The notes beneath the pieces are model-generated. The model searched no databases. It was not told where the DNA came from and saw only the letters and a list, made by a program, of their open reading frames with translations. From contig JALZWC010000690.1 in the NCBI GenBank assembly GCA_023300255.1, positions 1-6,414 on the forward strand: 6,414 bases of DNA. The letters are read 5' to 3'. Position numbers and translations under genes: made by a program. The stretch's first letter is position 1. Every line of letters starts with the position of its first letter. Shown in pieces: positions 6,382-6,414 of this stretch. This DNA comes from Saprospiraceae bacterium. GTDB taxonomy: Bacteria; Bacteroidota; Bacteroidia; Chitinophagales; Saprospiraceae.

Positions 6382-6414
6382 AAAAAAGTCGCACATAGCC
6401 TAGCTACGTAAGAC
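6382..6414 (-). terminator. Probable minus-strand intrinsic terminator at the window edge
   Basis: Read on the minus strand, GTC (6414-6412) and ACGTAGC (6409-6403) pair with GCTATGT (6399-6393) and GAC (6390-6388), with a 2x2 internal mismatch, one G-U pair and a 3-base loop. Six T residues (6387-6382) follow at once. The stem may continue beyond the window. It implies that a minus-strand gene ends just past 6414 and that the CoA-transferase gene starts its own transcript. Confidence 0.5.

Overview
The window looks like chromosomal DNA from a low-GC member of the Bacteroidota. The base composition is AT-rich. None of the starts has a convincing Shine-Dalgarno sequence at normal spacing; they follow A-rich leaders, as is usual in that phylum. 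The glycosidase is a Bacteroidota-style lipoprotein. A more exact placement cannot be read from the sequence. A Saprospiria-like lineage would be a guess.

Left part (1-1897, + strand): an ABC exporter made of a BcrA-type ATPase (41-946) and a six-helix ABC-2-type permease (1106-1897). They are presumably co-transcribed. Between them lie 159 bases holding a long, nearly perfect inverted repeat. Such pairs move peptides, antibiotics or lipids out of the membrane; the substrate is not readable here.

Middle (1898-2461): 564 bases without a convincing gene. It holds two intrinsic terminators. One is a bidirectional hairpin just downstream of the glycosidase gene. The other is a very clear minus-strand terminator with a UUCG loop, and its own upstream gene is not obvious. 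A three-copy, 14-15 base repeat runs over the glycosidase stop codon.

Right part (2462-6169, - strand): a lipoprotein family 3 glycoside hydrolase of the BglX type (2462-4753), then a 339-base spacer with several short palindromes, then a class III (CaiB/BaiF-type) CoA-transferase (5093-6169). These two share a strand but are far apart and unrelated in function, so they are probably separate transcription units. A probable minus-strand terminator at the right edge (6382-6414) suggests another minus-strand gene ends just outside the window.

I found no tRNA, rRNA, CRISPR array, transposase or phage gene, and no clear novel system. The most interesting signals are non-coding: the inter-gene hairpin in the exporter locus, the orphan UUCG terminator, and the repeat family at the 3' end of the glycosidase gene.
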